A stretch of DNA of 64,000 nt, from contig NZ_CANMSY010000004.1 of assembly GCF_947500705.1 (NCBI RefSeq), positions 124,001-188,000 on the forward strand, written 5' to 3'. The notes under the pieces are model-generated. The model saw only the letters and a program-made list of their open reading frames with translations, had not been told where the DNA came from and did not search any database. Below, in pieces: positions 32,941 through 41,790 of this stretch. Origin of the DNA: an uncultured Brachybacterium sp. (GTDB taxonomy: Bacteria > Actinomycetota > Actinomycetes > Actinomycetales > Dermabacteraceae). Positions within the stretch are counted from its first letter, which is position 1; each line of letters starts with the position of its first letter. A program made the translations under genes and the position numbers.

Positions 32941-33735
32941 ATGGCCGCACATCTCAGTCTGCTGCTCGGGAAACCGCCGAAGCCGGGCTCGCTCCTCGCC
33001 GAGGTCGCCGAGAACCTGGCCGCCCACGGCGACCGGGTCGAGGTGCTGCTCCCCCACGAGCAGAGCGTGGACCCCGAGGTGCTGAGCGACCGGGACCTCG
33101 TGGTCCATCGCGGACTGCACACCACGCTGACCCCGCTGCTGGAGGCGATCCACGAGCGCGGGATCCCCCTGTGCACACCCTTCGCGGCCGATGAGGCGCT
33201 GCGCGACCGACGGGCATGGCGCGGTCACCTGCTCGCGGCGGGACTCCCGCTGCCCCCAGCCGAGGAGCAGGACGACTGGCGGGCAGTCCTCGAGTCCGGC
33301 CGCGACCGGGAGGTCGTGGTCAAGGCGCTGTCCGGGCCGGGACGCGGCAGCCAGGTCCTCGCCGGCACCCTCGGCACGCTGCCCGCGGAGGCGCCGTTCC
33401 CGGGCCCCTACCTGATCGAACCCCGCCTCCTGGCGGAGGACATCGACCACAAGCTCTACCTCGCCGGCGACGCGGTGCGGGGGCTGCTCAAGCCCTCGAC
33501 GCTGACCCATGCCCACGTCACCACCGGCGAGCCGTTCGCTCCGGACGGCGAGCTGGTGGAGCTGGCCCTCGAGGTGGGCCGGGTGCTCGATGCCCACCTG
33601 TGCGGGGTCGACGTGCTGCGCACCCCCGAGGGCCCGGTGATCATCGACGTCAACGCCTTCCCGGGCTTCCGCGGCGTCGCGGAGGCGCCGGATCTGGTCG
33701 CCGCGCACCTGCGCGAGCATGCGCAGAGGGGGTGA
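32941..33735 (+). CDS. ATP-grasp family protein
   Basis: 264 residues with ATP-grasp organisation: an N-terminal Rossmann-like part (LSLLLGKPPKPGSLLAEVAE), an ATP lysine strand VVVKALSGPGRGSQVLAG (~120-137), YLIEPRLLAEDIDHKLYLAG (~152-171) and the metal-binding end GPVIIDVNAFPGFRGV (~230-245). It resembles RimK-like or carboxylate-amine ligases, but the substrates are unknown. It converges on the heparinase-like gene with a 26-base gap. Confidence 0.75.
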   Translation: MAAHLSLLLGKPPKPGSLLAEVAENLAAHGDRVEVLLPHEQSVDPEVLSDRDLVVHRGLHTTLTPLLEAIHERGIPLCTPFAADEALRDRRAWRGHLLAAGLPLPPAEEQDDWRAVLESGRDREVVVKALSGPGRGSQVLAGTLGTLPAEAPFPGPYLIEPRLLAEDIDHKLYLAGDAVRGLLKPSTLTHAHVTTGEPFAPDGELVELALEVGRVLDAHLCGVDVLRTPEGPVIIDVNAFPGFRGVAEAPDLVAAHLREHAQRG

Positions 33736-33761
33736 GGGCCGATCAGCGACGTGCCGCCACC

Positions 33762-35771
33762 TCAGCTCCGCGGCGTGCTCTGCCTCCGCACGGTGAGGGT
33801 CGCCGCAGCGCCATGCGCCTCGAACGTCAGGCGATGCACCGCGCCGCCCCATGACGCGGACAGCAGCGGGTCCTCGATCGCGCGGCGTTCCAGGCGCCCG
33901 GCGCCGAGTGCCCCGTCCCACCGGATCTCGGCGAGCGCCCCGGAGAGCGTCCGGACCCTCAGGAGGCCGGAGCGATGCTCGAGGACCTCCCCGGCGATCA
34001 CGTGGTGGAGCAGGACGTCGGACGCGACTGTGACGTCGTCCGTCAGGGTGGCCGGGCGGTCGTCCACGGGCTCCAGCTGCCAGGAGTCCTCGATCCTGGC
34101 CTCGGCGGTTCCGCCGGAGCTCTGGTCGAGCACCATGCGCCGGAGGTAGGAGCGCACGCCGGCCTCCGCGGGGTAGGCCGCGGCGAGTTCGAGCGCGAGG
34201 CGGACCCCGCTCCCGTCGGGCCGCTCTCCCGGGCTGCTCAGCGGCTCCGCCACGGGCACAGCGCGGAACTGCGCCCCCACCCCCTGCCCGTACCCCCGGA
34301 TCTCGGGCAGGTTGTGCCAGGAGCTGGTCATCGTCCAGATCTCGTAGCGGCGCTCGGTGAAGGTGAGGGCGGTGTAGGTGGGCTGGCCGAGATCGATCAG
34401 CACCGGCGCGCCATCGAGCGCGATCAGGTAGGAGCCGACGTCGAGGTGGTTGTGCGCCTCATCGTTGTGGCCGCCCTTGGCGGCGAGGACCAGGCCCGAG
34501 GGGTCGCCGTGGCGTTCCCGGGCCACCATCAGCTGCACCTCGGGCAGCCAGGTCAGTGCGGGATAGGGCGGCGGGTTCCCCTCGCCGACGGCGTCGACCC
34601 ATGGCTGATCGGCGAGGGCGGTGAGCACTCGACCCAGACCGAGCTCCGGCGTCACCGGCGGGACGGCGCCGGTCCCGCGGTGGGCGAGGGACTGCGCGAT
34701 CACGTCGGCGGCGCCGAGCCGTCGACCCCAGCGATGCAGGACGTCCCAGGGCTGCTCCGCGGGCGGGCGGGCCGGACCGTCGGAGACGTTGACGAACCAC
34801 CCATCACCGAGGTCCATCCGCTGCGGGAAGCGCAGCAGCTGGCCGACCACCGGGAGAGCCGCGATCGCCGCACCGTCGAGCATCCCGTCGGCGGCCACGA
34901 GCAGCAGGTCGACGGTCTCGAGCAGTCGCGAGGCCCCGTTCCAGAAGTAGGAGAACCCCTCGTCGATGCCACCGTCCGCCGGGAAGGAGACGAGATAGCG
35001 GTCCAGCTGCGCGATCGACAGGGCGAGGATCGCGTCTCGCCTGTCCCGCTCCGCTTCGTCGTCGAGCAGGAACAGCGCGCCGGCGATCAGGTGCTGGTGG
35101 ATCCAGCCGGTCCAGTTGTGCGCGGTCCCGTGCAGCCAGTGCCAGTCGCGGCGCGCCAGGTACGGATCGAACACGCGCCGGCGCGCCGCGTGCCGCAGGC
35201 GCTCGCGCAGCCCCGGCACCCGGGCATCGAGGGCCTCGCCCAGCGCAAGGTCCGCCCAGGCGATCACCTGGAGCGTCTGTGCGGCACCGAGGTCGACGAC
35301 GGGCGCATCCGGGTCAGGAACCACCCAGCCGCGCAGGTCATGGGCTTCCTCATGGGCGACCCAGCACCACGTCGAGAGCTCACACAGCAGCATCAGCCCG
35401 TCGGCCGCACGATCGATCCAGCGCTCCTCATCGGTGGCCAGCGCGGCGAGCACGGCCTCACCGGTCATGATGCCCAGGCGGCGCACCTCGTCCTCGTACT
35501 CGGTGCGCACCCCGTCCCGCCAGTAGCGCGCGTACTGGCTCAGCAGCGGGAACGGCAGCGGCTCCGCGGCGGAGGCGAGCGCGGGGGCGAGCATCGCCGC
35601 CCGCAGCGGCTCCGCGGGCCGGCGCGGCAGGGTGATCCGATCCCGGGCGCCGTCCAGGGCGCGGGACAGCTCCGGCGGCAGGGCGGCGCGGGTCACGGCC
35701 TCGGGGCCGACGCCGTAGTCGTCGTCGGCCTCGACCCCGAGGCCCCAGGCCTCGCGCAGGAGTGAGGTCAT
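33762..35771 (-). CDS. Heparinase II/III-like polysaccharide lyase
   Basis: 669 residues. The N-terminal ~370 residues are helical, an α/α-barrel (WLHGTAHNWTGWIHQHLIAG at ~220-240, GGIDEGFSYFWNGAS). A β-sandwich domain follows with the family motif NDEAHNHLDVGSYLIALDG and LIDLGQPTY (~440-475). This is the heparinase II/III architecture for uronic-acid polysaccharides. No signal peptide, so it would act on imported oligosaccharides. It is the last gene of a four-gene operon, starting three bases after the isomerase stop. Confidence 0.82.
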   Translation of the reverse strand: MTSLLREAWGLGVEADDDYGVGPEAVTRAALPPELSRALDGARDRITLPRRPAEPLRAAMLAPALASAAEPLPFPLLSQYARYWRDGVRTEYEDEVRRLGIMTGEAVLAALATDEERWIDRAADGLMLLCELSTWCWVAHEEAHDLRGWVVPDPDAPVVDLGAAQTLQVIAWADLALGEALDARVPGLRERLRHAARRRVFDPYLARRDWHWLHGTAHNWTGWIHQHLIAGALFLLDDEAERDRRDAILALSIAQLDRYLVSFPADGGIDEGFSYFWNGASRLLETVDLLLVAADGMLDGAAIAALPVVGQLLRFPQRMDLGDGWFVNVSDGPARPPAEQPWDVLHRWGRRLGAADVIAQSLAHRGTGAVPPVTPELGLGRVLTALADQPWVDAVGEGNPPPYPALTWLPEVQLMVARERHGDPSGLVLAAKGGHNDEAHNHLDVGSYLIALDGAPVLIDLGQPTYTALTFTERRYEIWTMTSSWHNLPEIRGYGQGVGAQFRAVPVAEPLSSPGERPDGSGVRLALELAAAYPAEAGVRSYLRRMVLDQSSGGTAEARIEDSWQLEPVDDRPATLTDDVTVASDVLLHHVIAGEVLEHRSGLLRVRTLSGALAEIRWDGALGAGRLERRAIEDPLLSASWGGAVHRLTFEAHGAAATLTVRRQSTPRS

Positions 35772-35774
35772 GGC

Positions 35775-36659
35775 TCAGGCGTACGGCAGGACCAGCTGCT
35801 CGAACCGCTCGGCGATGATCTTCGCGGACTCCTCGGCCGGGGTGGCCCAGACGTCCTCGTTGAAGATCTCCACCTCGATGTCGCCGGTGTAGCCGGCGGC
35901 CGTGATCATGCGGGTGATCGAGGGGAAGTCGATGAATCCGTCGCCCATGTAGCCGCGGGAGTTCAGCGGCTCCGCGGCCAGCGGCAGGTTCCAGTCGCAC
36001 ACCTGGTAGCTGAACAGGCGATCCGACGCCGCGGCGCGCTGGATGGCGCGCTCGAGGTAGGGATCCCACCACACGTGATAGGTGTCCACGACGACGCCGG
36101 CGGCGGGGCTGCCGGAGGCTTCGGCGATGTCGAGGGCCTGGTCGAGGGTGGAGACCACGGCGCGGTCCGCGGCGAACATCGGGTGCAGCGGTTCGATGGA
36201 CAGCGTCACCCCGCGCTCGGCGGCATAGGGGGCGAGCTCGGCGACCGCCTCGGTGACCCGGGCCCGGGCGCCGATGAGGTCCTTGTCCGCCTTGTCCACC
36301 CCGCCGACCACCAGCACCAGGGTGGGTGCACCGAGCGCGGCGGTCTCGTCGATCGCGCGGCGGTTGTCCGCCAGCGCCGCGGCCCGGTCGGCCTCGGCGG
36401 AGGCGGTGAGGAAGCCGCCGCGGCACAGACTGCTCACGCGCAGCCCGGCATCGTCGACCCTTCGCCGCAGGGCGTCCAGCCCCACCTCGGCGACGTCCTG
36501 GCGCCACAGGCCCACCGCGTCGATCCCTCGGGCGGTGGTGGCCTCGAGGAACTCCTGCAGCGGCGTGGTGCGGAAGGTCCAGCGGTTCAGCGACAGCCGC
36601 GGCGTGCCGGTGCCGCGCCGCACGGAGGGCGAGGTGGCGAGGGAGGGGGAGGTGGTCAT
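35775..36659 (-). CDS. Sugar phosphate isomerase/epimerase (TIM barrel)
   Basis: 294-residue xylose-isomerase-like TIM barrel. Its elements are LSLNRWTFRTTPLQEFLEAT, RGIDAVGLWRQDVAEVGLD, the Glu strand VTLSIEPLHP, the Asp/His strand GVVVDTYHVWWDP and the final metal Glu in GDIEVEIFNEDVWATP. These fit the metal-dependent members. The start overlaps the DUF993 stop by four bases (ATGA). It likely interconverts a keto sugar or sugar acid in the same pathway as its operon partners. Confidence 0.87.
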   Translation of the reverse strand: MTTSPSLATSPSVRRGTGTPRLSLNRWTFRTTPLQEFLEATTARGIDAVGLWRQDVAEVGLDALRRRVDDAGLRVSSLCRGGFLTASAEADRAAALADNRRAIDETAALGAPTLVLVVGGVDKADKDLIGARARVTEAVAELAPYAAERGVTLSIEPLHPMFAADRAVVSTLDQALDIAEASGSPAAGVVVDTYHVWWDPYLERAIQRAAASDRLFSYQVCDWNLPLAAEPLNSRGYMGDGFIDFPSITRMITAAGYTGDIEVEIFNEDVWATPAEESAKIIAERFEQLVLPYA

Positions 36660-37951
36660 GCGGGCTCTCCGTTCGAGGTGGTTCCGTCGGCCGCGATCTC
36701 GTAGCCGGCCTGGCGCAGCATGCCGTGCCAGCGCTCAGCGGCGAGCGCCGGCTGCTCGAGATTGCCGGTGGCGGCGGCGAGCTCGATGGTGCGCGAGAGG
36801 TGCGGGAGGCTGCGGGCGGAGTGCATTCCGCCCACCATCACGAACGCCTGCTGGTGGCCGTTGAGCCAGGCCAGGAACGCGACCCCGGTCTTGTAATGGA
36901 AGGTGGGGGCGGAGAAGATGTGTCGGCCCAGCTCCTCCGAGGCGTCCAGGATCCGGGAGGCCTCGGCCGGGTCGCCCGCATCCAGCGCCTGCACCGCGGC
37001 CGAGGCGGCAGGAGCCGTCGCGGCGAAGGCTCCCAGCAGGGCGTCGGAGTACTTCCCGAGCACCTGCTCTGCCCCGGAGTCGGCGGTGAAAGTGCCATCG
37101 CCCACGATGAGGTGGGAGAAGTGGAAGTCGTCCCCGGTGAGCATGCGCACGCCCTCGGGGAGCCGCTCGCGCACCGCGATCTCGGCGGCGTCGTCCAGCA
37201 GGCTCATCTTCACCCCGCGGATCTTCGCGGGGTCCGCCTCGATGATGCGCAGCAGCGTGTCGGCCCCGACGGCGGGGTCGGCGCTGCCGAAGTAGCCCTC
37301 CAGCTGCGGATCGAAGACGGTGCCCAGCCAGTGCAGCACGACGGGCTCGGTCGCCGCGTCCAGCACGCGGCGGTAGACGTCCTCGTACTCCGCGGGCGTG
37401 GTGGCGGCGCGGGCGAGATGGCGGCTGGCCATCAGCACCGCGCCGGCGCCGGTGGCCTCGGTGGCGCGGAGCTGCTCGATGTACGCCTGGACGATCTCGT
37501 CCAGGCTGAGCTCATGCTCGCTCCGCTGATCGGTGTTGACGCCGGCGACCACCAGATCGCTCACGCGGGCGTCGGTCGGGAACACGGCGGAGATCTCCGG
37601 ATCCTCGAGCGCGGCGCGGGCGGCGTCGGCGGTGCGGGTGATCAGCTCGCGGGTGGCGACCGGATCCAGGCCCATGTTGCGCTGGGCGGTGTCCATCGCG
37701 TCGGCCACCCCGAGCCCGCGGGCCCACATGGTGCGCCGGAAGGCGAGGGTCGCGTCCCAATCGATGTCCGCCGGGGCGCCGGGGGTGTTGTCCCCGTGCA
37801 CCTGCGGCACCACGTGCACCGCCGCATAGACCACGCGGGAGCGCAGCGGCGCGGTCGGCGTGGCGAAGGCGGGCGCGCCGGCGAGCGGTATCGAGCGCAG
37901 GGCACCGTCCTCATCCAGCAGGGTCAGCTGCAGGTCGCTCACGGCGCTCAC
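36656..37951 (-). CDS. DUF993 family protein (dihydrodipicolinate synthase-like)
   Basis: 431 residues from GTG 37951, overlapping the upstream oxidoreductase stop (GTGA). A second GTG nine bases later is possible. The TIM-barrel pattern includes VVYAAVHVVPQVHGDNTPG (~41-59), PVVLHWLGTVFDPQLEGYFG (~187-206), IRGVKMSLLDDAAEIAVRE with a candidate lysine, and GDDFHFSHLIVGDG. DUF993 proteins are aldolase-like and usually travel with MocA-type oxidoreductases and sugar isomerases, exactly as here. A retro-aldol step in sugar-acid breakdown is inferred. Confidence 0.85.
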   Translation of the reverse strand: MSAVSDLQLTLLDEDGALRSIPLAGAPAFATPTAPLRSRVVYAAVHVVPQVHGDNTPGAPADIDWDATLAFRRTMWARGLGVADAMDTAQRNMGLDPVATRELITRTADAARAALEDPEISAVFPTDARVSDLVVAGVNTDQRSEHELSLDEIVQAYIEQLRATEATGAGAVLMASRHLARAATTPAEYEDVYRRVLDAATEPVVLHWLGTVFDPQLEGYFGSADPAVGADTLLRIIEADPAKIRGVKMSLLDDAAEIAVRERLPEGVRMLTGDDFHFSHLIVGDGTFTADSGAEQVLGKYSDALLGAFAATAPAASAAVQALDAGDPAEASRILDASEELGRHIFSAPTFHYKTGVAFLAWLNGHQQAFVMVGGMHSARSLPHLSRTIELAAATGNLEQPALAAERWHGMLRQAGYEIAADGTTSNGEPA

Positions 37952-39102
37952 ACCTCCGTCAGCGGATCGAGCGCGATCCGGCGGCCCTCGGCGGAGCTGG
38001 TCAGGCCCACCTCGGCCAGGCGCACGCCGCGCGCACCGGAGAGGAAGTCGAAGGGGTACTCGCGGCCCTCGACATAGTGCGCGAGGAAGTCCTCCCACTG
38101 CACCTTGAAGCCGTTGTCGAACTGCTCGTTGTCCGGCACCTCGATCCAGTCGGCGCGGTAGTCGTGACCGTCCTTGACGTCGGGGTTCCAGACCGGCTTG
38201 GGGGTCGCCTCGCGCGGCTGGATGCGGGCGCCGTGCAGGCCCACGACGGCGCTGCCCTTGGTCCCGTCGACCTGGAACTCGACCAGCTCGTCGCGGTGGA
38301 CGCGCACGTCCCAGCTCGAGTTCATCTGCACCACGGTGCCGCCCTCGAGGCGGAAGACGCCGTAGGCGGCATCATCCGCCGTGGCGACGTATTCCTGGCC
38401 CTGCTCATCCCATCGCTTCCCGATATGGGTGGCGGTCTGGGCGTAGACGTCCTCGATGCGGCCGAACAGCTCCTCGATGACGTAGTTCCAGTGGGGGAAC
38501 ATGTCCGCGACGATGCCGCCGCCGTCCTCGGAGCGGTAGTTCCAGGAGGGGCGCTGGGCATCCTGCCAGTCACCTTCGTAGACCCAGTAGCCGAACTCGC
38601 CGCGCACCGAGAGGATCTCGCCGAAGAATCCGGAGTCGATCAGGCGGCGCAGCTTCAGCAGGCCCGGCAGGTAGAGCTTGTCGTGGACGACGCCGTTGAC
38701 GGTGCCGTGCTCCTTCGCGAGCGTCGCGAGCTCGAGCGCATCCTCGAAGGACTCGGCGGTGGGCTTCTCGGTGTAGATGGCCTTGCCGGCGGCGATGGCC
38801 TTCTTGAGGTTCGCGACCCGCAGGTTCGTCACCAGCGCGTCGAAGTAGACCTCGTAGTCGGGGTTCGCGAGCGCCTCGTCGACGTCGGTGGTCCACTTCG
38901 TCAGCCCGTGGCGTTCGGCGACGGTGCGCAGCTTCTCCTCGTTGCGGCCCACCAGCAGCAGGTCCGGCAGCAGGCGATCACCATTGGTGAGCTCCACCCC
39001 GCCCTGCTCCTGGATGGCGAGCAGGGACCGCACCAGGTGCTGGCGATATCCCATCCGCCCGGTGGCGCCGTTGACGATGATCCCGATCCTGCGTGTAGCC
39101 AT
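37948..39102 (-). CDS. Gfo/Idh/MocA family oxidoreductase
   Basis: 384 residues. The N-terminal Rossmann fold has the motif IGIIVNGATGRMGYRQHL (6-23). The substrate domain carries IYTEKPTAESFEDALELA, the catalytic lysine in EKP, and VADMFPHWNYVIEELFG with His. It is the first gene of the operon that continues through DUF993, isomerase and heparinase-like genes, all with four-base overlaps or gaps of three bases. Two LacI-type palindromes lie 51 and 98 bases upstream. It oxidises or epimerises an unknown sugar. Confidence 0.9.
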   Translation of the reverse strand: MATRRIGIIVNGATGRMGYRQHLVRSLLAIQEQGGVELTNGDRLLPDLLLVGRNEEKLRTVAERHGLTKWTTDVDEALANPDYEVYFDALVTNLRVANLKKAIAAGKAIYTEKPTAESFEDALELATLAKEHGTVNGVVHDKLYLPGLLKLRRLIDSGFFGEILSVRGEFGYWVYEGDWQDAQRPSWNYRSEDGGGIVADMFPHWNYVIEELFGRIEDVYAQTATHIGKRWDEQGQEYVATADDAAYGVFRLEGGTVVQMNSSWDVRVHRDELVEFQVDGTKGSAVVGLHGARIQPREATPKPVWNPDVKDGHDYRADWIEVPDNEQFDNGFKVQWEDFLAHYVEGREYPFDFLSGARGVRLAEVGLTSSAEGRRIALDPLTEV

Positions 39103-39152
39103 GCGAGTGCTCTCCTTGAGTGTGACCGGCCGCCGTCTGCTCCGATGCAGAA

Positions 39153-39168
39153 CGGCAACCGCTTTCCT
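39153..39168 (-). promoter_or_regulatory. LacI-family operator candidate 1 before 39102 operon
   Basis: CGGCAACCGCTTTCCT, matching the 29341 site at 13 of 16 positions, 51 bases upstream of the oxidoreductase start. Confidence 0.55.
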
Positions 39169-39199
39169 ATGTGCTCAGTCAAGCACGTCGAGGCGTCCT

Positions 39200-39215
39200 G
39201 GGCAAGCGCTTGTCC
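39200..39215 (-). promoter_or_regulatory. LacI-family operator candidate 2 before 39102 operon
   Basis: GGGCAAGCGCTTGTCC has the perfect inner palindrome CAAGCGCTTG, with flanking TGG/CCA in the longer context 39199-39216. It lies 98 bases from the oxidoreductase start and could also serve the divergent GH95 gene. Confidence 0.6.
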
Positions 39216-39426
39216 ATCACTGGCGTCCTGCCGCGGTCCTCCGGCGCTCCCGCTCGGCCTCCTGCCCACCGCGCACTCCCCGGTGACGGCAACAGCGGGC
39301 AAGCAATGGCTCAAGTCCCAGGGACCGCCGTAGGAAGCAGGTAGGGTCTTCCGCGATGCGGCGATCGACCCGGCGTGCCAGGGCAACGCAGCCCCGCCAC
39401 CTCCCCCGCCCGACGAGAGGCCTCCC

Positions 39427-41700
39427 GTGACGTCCGCCTGCAGCCCCACCCTCGCCCTCCACCGCCAGGGACCCGCCGAGCGCTGGCTCGAGGCCCTCCC
39501 GCTGGGCAACGGTCGGCTCGGCGCGATGCTCTGGGGCGATCCCCGCGCCGTCCGGTTCTCGCTCAACGAATCCACGCTGTGGTCCGGCGGGCCGCAGACG
39601 GATGTCCCGCACCGCACCGGTCGCCGCGAGGCCGGGGCGGCCCTTGCGCGCTCCCGCACCCTGTTCGAGAACGGCGACGTGCCGGCGGCCCAGCGGGAGA
39701 TCGAGCGCCTGGGTGCCTCCTGGTCTCAGGCGTATCTGCCGGTCGGTGACCTGTTCGTGCGCCTCGAGGGCCTCCCCGGCACCGACATGCCTGCCGAGCG
39801 GATCCTGGACCTCGAGCATGCCGAGCACCGAGTGCAGGCTGAGTCCGGGGAGCACCTGAGCTTCGTCAGCCGGGCCGACGAGGTCCTCGTGCACTTCGCT
39901 CCCTGTCCCGACGGGGCGGTCCCGTCCCTGGAGTTCTCCTCCCCGCTGGTCGAGGAGCGTCGTGACGCTCACAAAGGCGGGCTCACGGTGCTGCTGCGCG
40001 CCCCGTCGGACATCCCCGCCGGACAGTTCCGGCGGGAGAAGGAGATCGCCTGGGAGAGCACCGGAGCGAGCCGTGCCGCAGTCGTGGTGCGCTGGCAGGC
40101 GCAGCACGGGCGCCTCCTGCTGGTCTGCGCGGTGGTCACCACCTGGCAGGGCCTCGGGCAGGCTCCGGACCGGGACGTGCAGGAGGTCCTCGACGAAGCG
40201 TCGGCGCAGGCGGAGACCGCTCTCGCCCGCGGCGCGGAGGAGCTGCGGCGGCGCCACCGGGCCGCCCCGCTCCCGGGTGCCGGCGAGGTCGCGCTCACGC
40301 TGAGCGGCTCCCCCGAGGCGGAGCTGCTCGCGACCAGCTTCGCCTACGGCCGCCACCTGCTGGCCTCCGCCTCGCGGCCCGGGCTCCCGCCCGCGAACCT
40401 GCAGGGGCTGTGGAACACGCGCCTCGAGGCGCCCTGGTCCTCGAACTTTACGGTGAACATCAATCTCGAGATGAATCATTGGGCGGCCGGCGTCGCCCAG
40501 GTGCCGGACGCCACGGCGGCGCTCGAGCAGTACGTCGCGATGCTGCGCACCGCCGGGCAGGAGACCGCGCGCCGGCTCTACGGGGCCGACGGCTGGACGG
40601 TGCATCACAACTCCGATCCCTGGGGGTACACCGATCCGGTGCGGGGCGAGCCCTCCTGGTCGACGTGGCCGATGGGCGGGCTCTGGCTCGAGCGGGAGCT
40701 GGACTCCCTCGCGAGTTTCAGCGGGCGCGACGCGGCCGAGATCGCCCGAGATCGCTTCCCGGCGCTGCGGGAGGCGGTCGCCTTCGCGCTCTGCCTGCTC
40801 CACGACAGCGCCGACGGCCATCTGGCCACCTTCCCGTCCACCTCCCCGGAGAACCTCTGGCTCACCGAGAAGGGCACCCCGGTCAGCCTCAGCGAGGGCA
40901 CCGGGATGGATCGGTGGCTGCTGCACGAGACCGCCCAGCATCTGCTGGAGGCCGCGGCGCTGCTGGGCCAGGAGCAGGATCCGGTGGTGCAGCGCGCCAG
41001 GTCGGCGCTCGCCCTGGTGCCGGGCCCGCGGATCGGGGCCGACGAGAGGGTGCTCGAGTGGCACCGCGATGGCCTCGTGGAGGCCGAGCCGCATCACCGG
41101 CACGTCTCCCACCTGGGCTTCCTCTACCCCGGCAATGACCCGGTGGACCCGCGCCTGGAGCAGGCCGTGACCCGTTCCCTCGAGGCCCGCGGGGACGAGG
41201 CCACCGGCTGGTCCCTGGTGTGGAAGGCGTGCCTCTGGGCGCGTCTGCATCGCGGGGACCGGGTGCAGGCCCTGCTCGAGCTGTATCTGCGCCCCGCCGA
41301 GACCGCCGACGGCGAGCGCAGCGGCCTCTACCCGAACCTGTTCTCCGCCCATCCGCCGTTCCAGATCGACGGGAATCTCGGCATCGTCGCGGCCCTCGCC
41401 GAATGCCTGCTGCAGAGCCATCGCGGGGAGATCGAGCTGCTCCCGGCGCTGCCGCCGATGATGGCCGACGGGTCCATGCGCGGACTGATCGCCCGGCCCG
41501 GCGTCGCGGTGGACATGGCATGGAGCGACGGCGCTCTCACCTCGCTCCAGCTGCACGCGACGGGCCCGGGAGCGTTGGGCACGCACCGGGTGCGCTGCGG
41601 GAACCGGGTGGTGAGCGTCCGGTTGACCGGGATGGAGCCGGTGGAGCTCAATGCCGCCGCCCTGCGCAGCGCGCGGAAGTCTGAGACCTCGGGATTCTGA
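39427..41700 (+). CDS. Glycoside hydrolase family 95 (α-L-fucosidase type)
   Basis: 757 residues from GTG 39427. The N-terminal β domain begins HRQGPAERWLEALPLGNGRL, then NESTLWSGG. The (α/α)6 barrel has NLQGLWNTRLEAPWSSNFTV, INLEMNHWAA (Asn residues that activate water in GH95), the acid Glu in FPSTSPENLW and a final PFQIDGNLGIVAALAECLLQ. The length and all signatures fit GH95, retaining no signal peptide. The family includes 1,2-α-L-fucosidases and α-L-galactosidases; which applies cannot be told. Confidence 0.9.
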   Translation: MTSACSPTLALHRQGPAERWLEALPLGNGRLGAMLWGDPRAVRFSLNESTLWSGGPQTDVPHRTGRREAGAALARSRTLFENGDVPAAQREIERLGASWSQAYLPVGDLFVRLEGLPGTDMPAERILDLEHAEHRVQAESGEHLSFVSRADEVLVHFAPCPDGAVPSLEFSSPLVEERRDAHKGGLTVLLRAPSDIPAGQFRREKEIAWESTGASRAAVVVRWQAQHGRLLLVCAVVTTWQGLGQAPDRDVQEVLDEASAQAETALARGAEELRRRHRAAPLPGAGEVALTLSGSPEAELLATSFAYGRHLLASASRPGLPPANLQGLWNTRLEAPWSSNFTVNINLEMNHWAAGVAQVPDATAALEQYVAMLRTAGQETARRLYGADGWTVHHNSDPWGYTDPVRGEPSWSTWPMGGLWLERELDSLASFSGRDAAEIARDRFPALREAVAFALCLLHDSADGHLATFPSTSPENLWLTEKGTPVSLSEGTGMDRWLLHETAQHLLEAAALLGQEQDPVVQRARSALALVPGPRIGADERVLEWHRDGLVEAEPHHRHVSHLGFLYPGNDPVDPRLEQAVTRSLEARGDEATGWSLVWKACLWARLHRGDRVQALLELYLRPAETADGERSGLYPNLFSAHPPFQIDGNLGIVAALAECLLQSHRGEIELLPALPPMMADGSMRGLIARPGVAVDMAWSDGALTSLQLHATGPGALGTHRVRCGNRVVSVRLTGMEPVELNAAALRSARKSETSGF

Positions 41701-41790
41701 GACCACGGAAGTCTGACACCATGGCGCAGGCTGCGGATTCCGGCGAGGGATGGACCGCGAGCCTGCTGTCGACAGAAGGTGCGTGATGCT

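Larger units (their letters stand above)
39103..39426. other. Divergent intergenic region with two LacI-type sites
   Basis: 324 bases between the leftward catabolic operon and the rightward GH95 gene. It contains operators at 39153-39168 and 39200-39215 and a TAGGGT (-10-like) element near 39343 facing GH95. No gene is seen. Confidence 0.6.
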
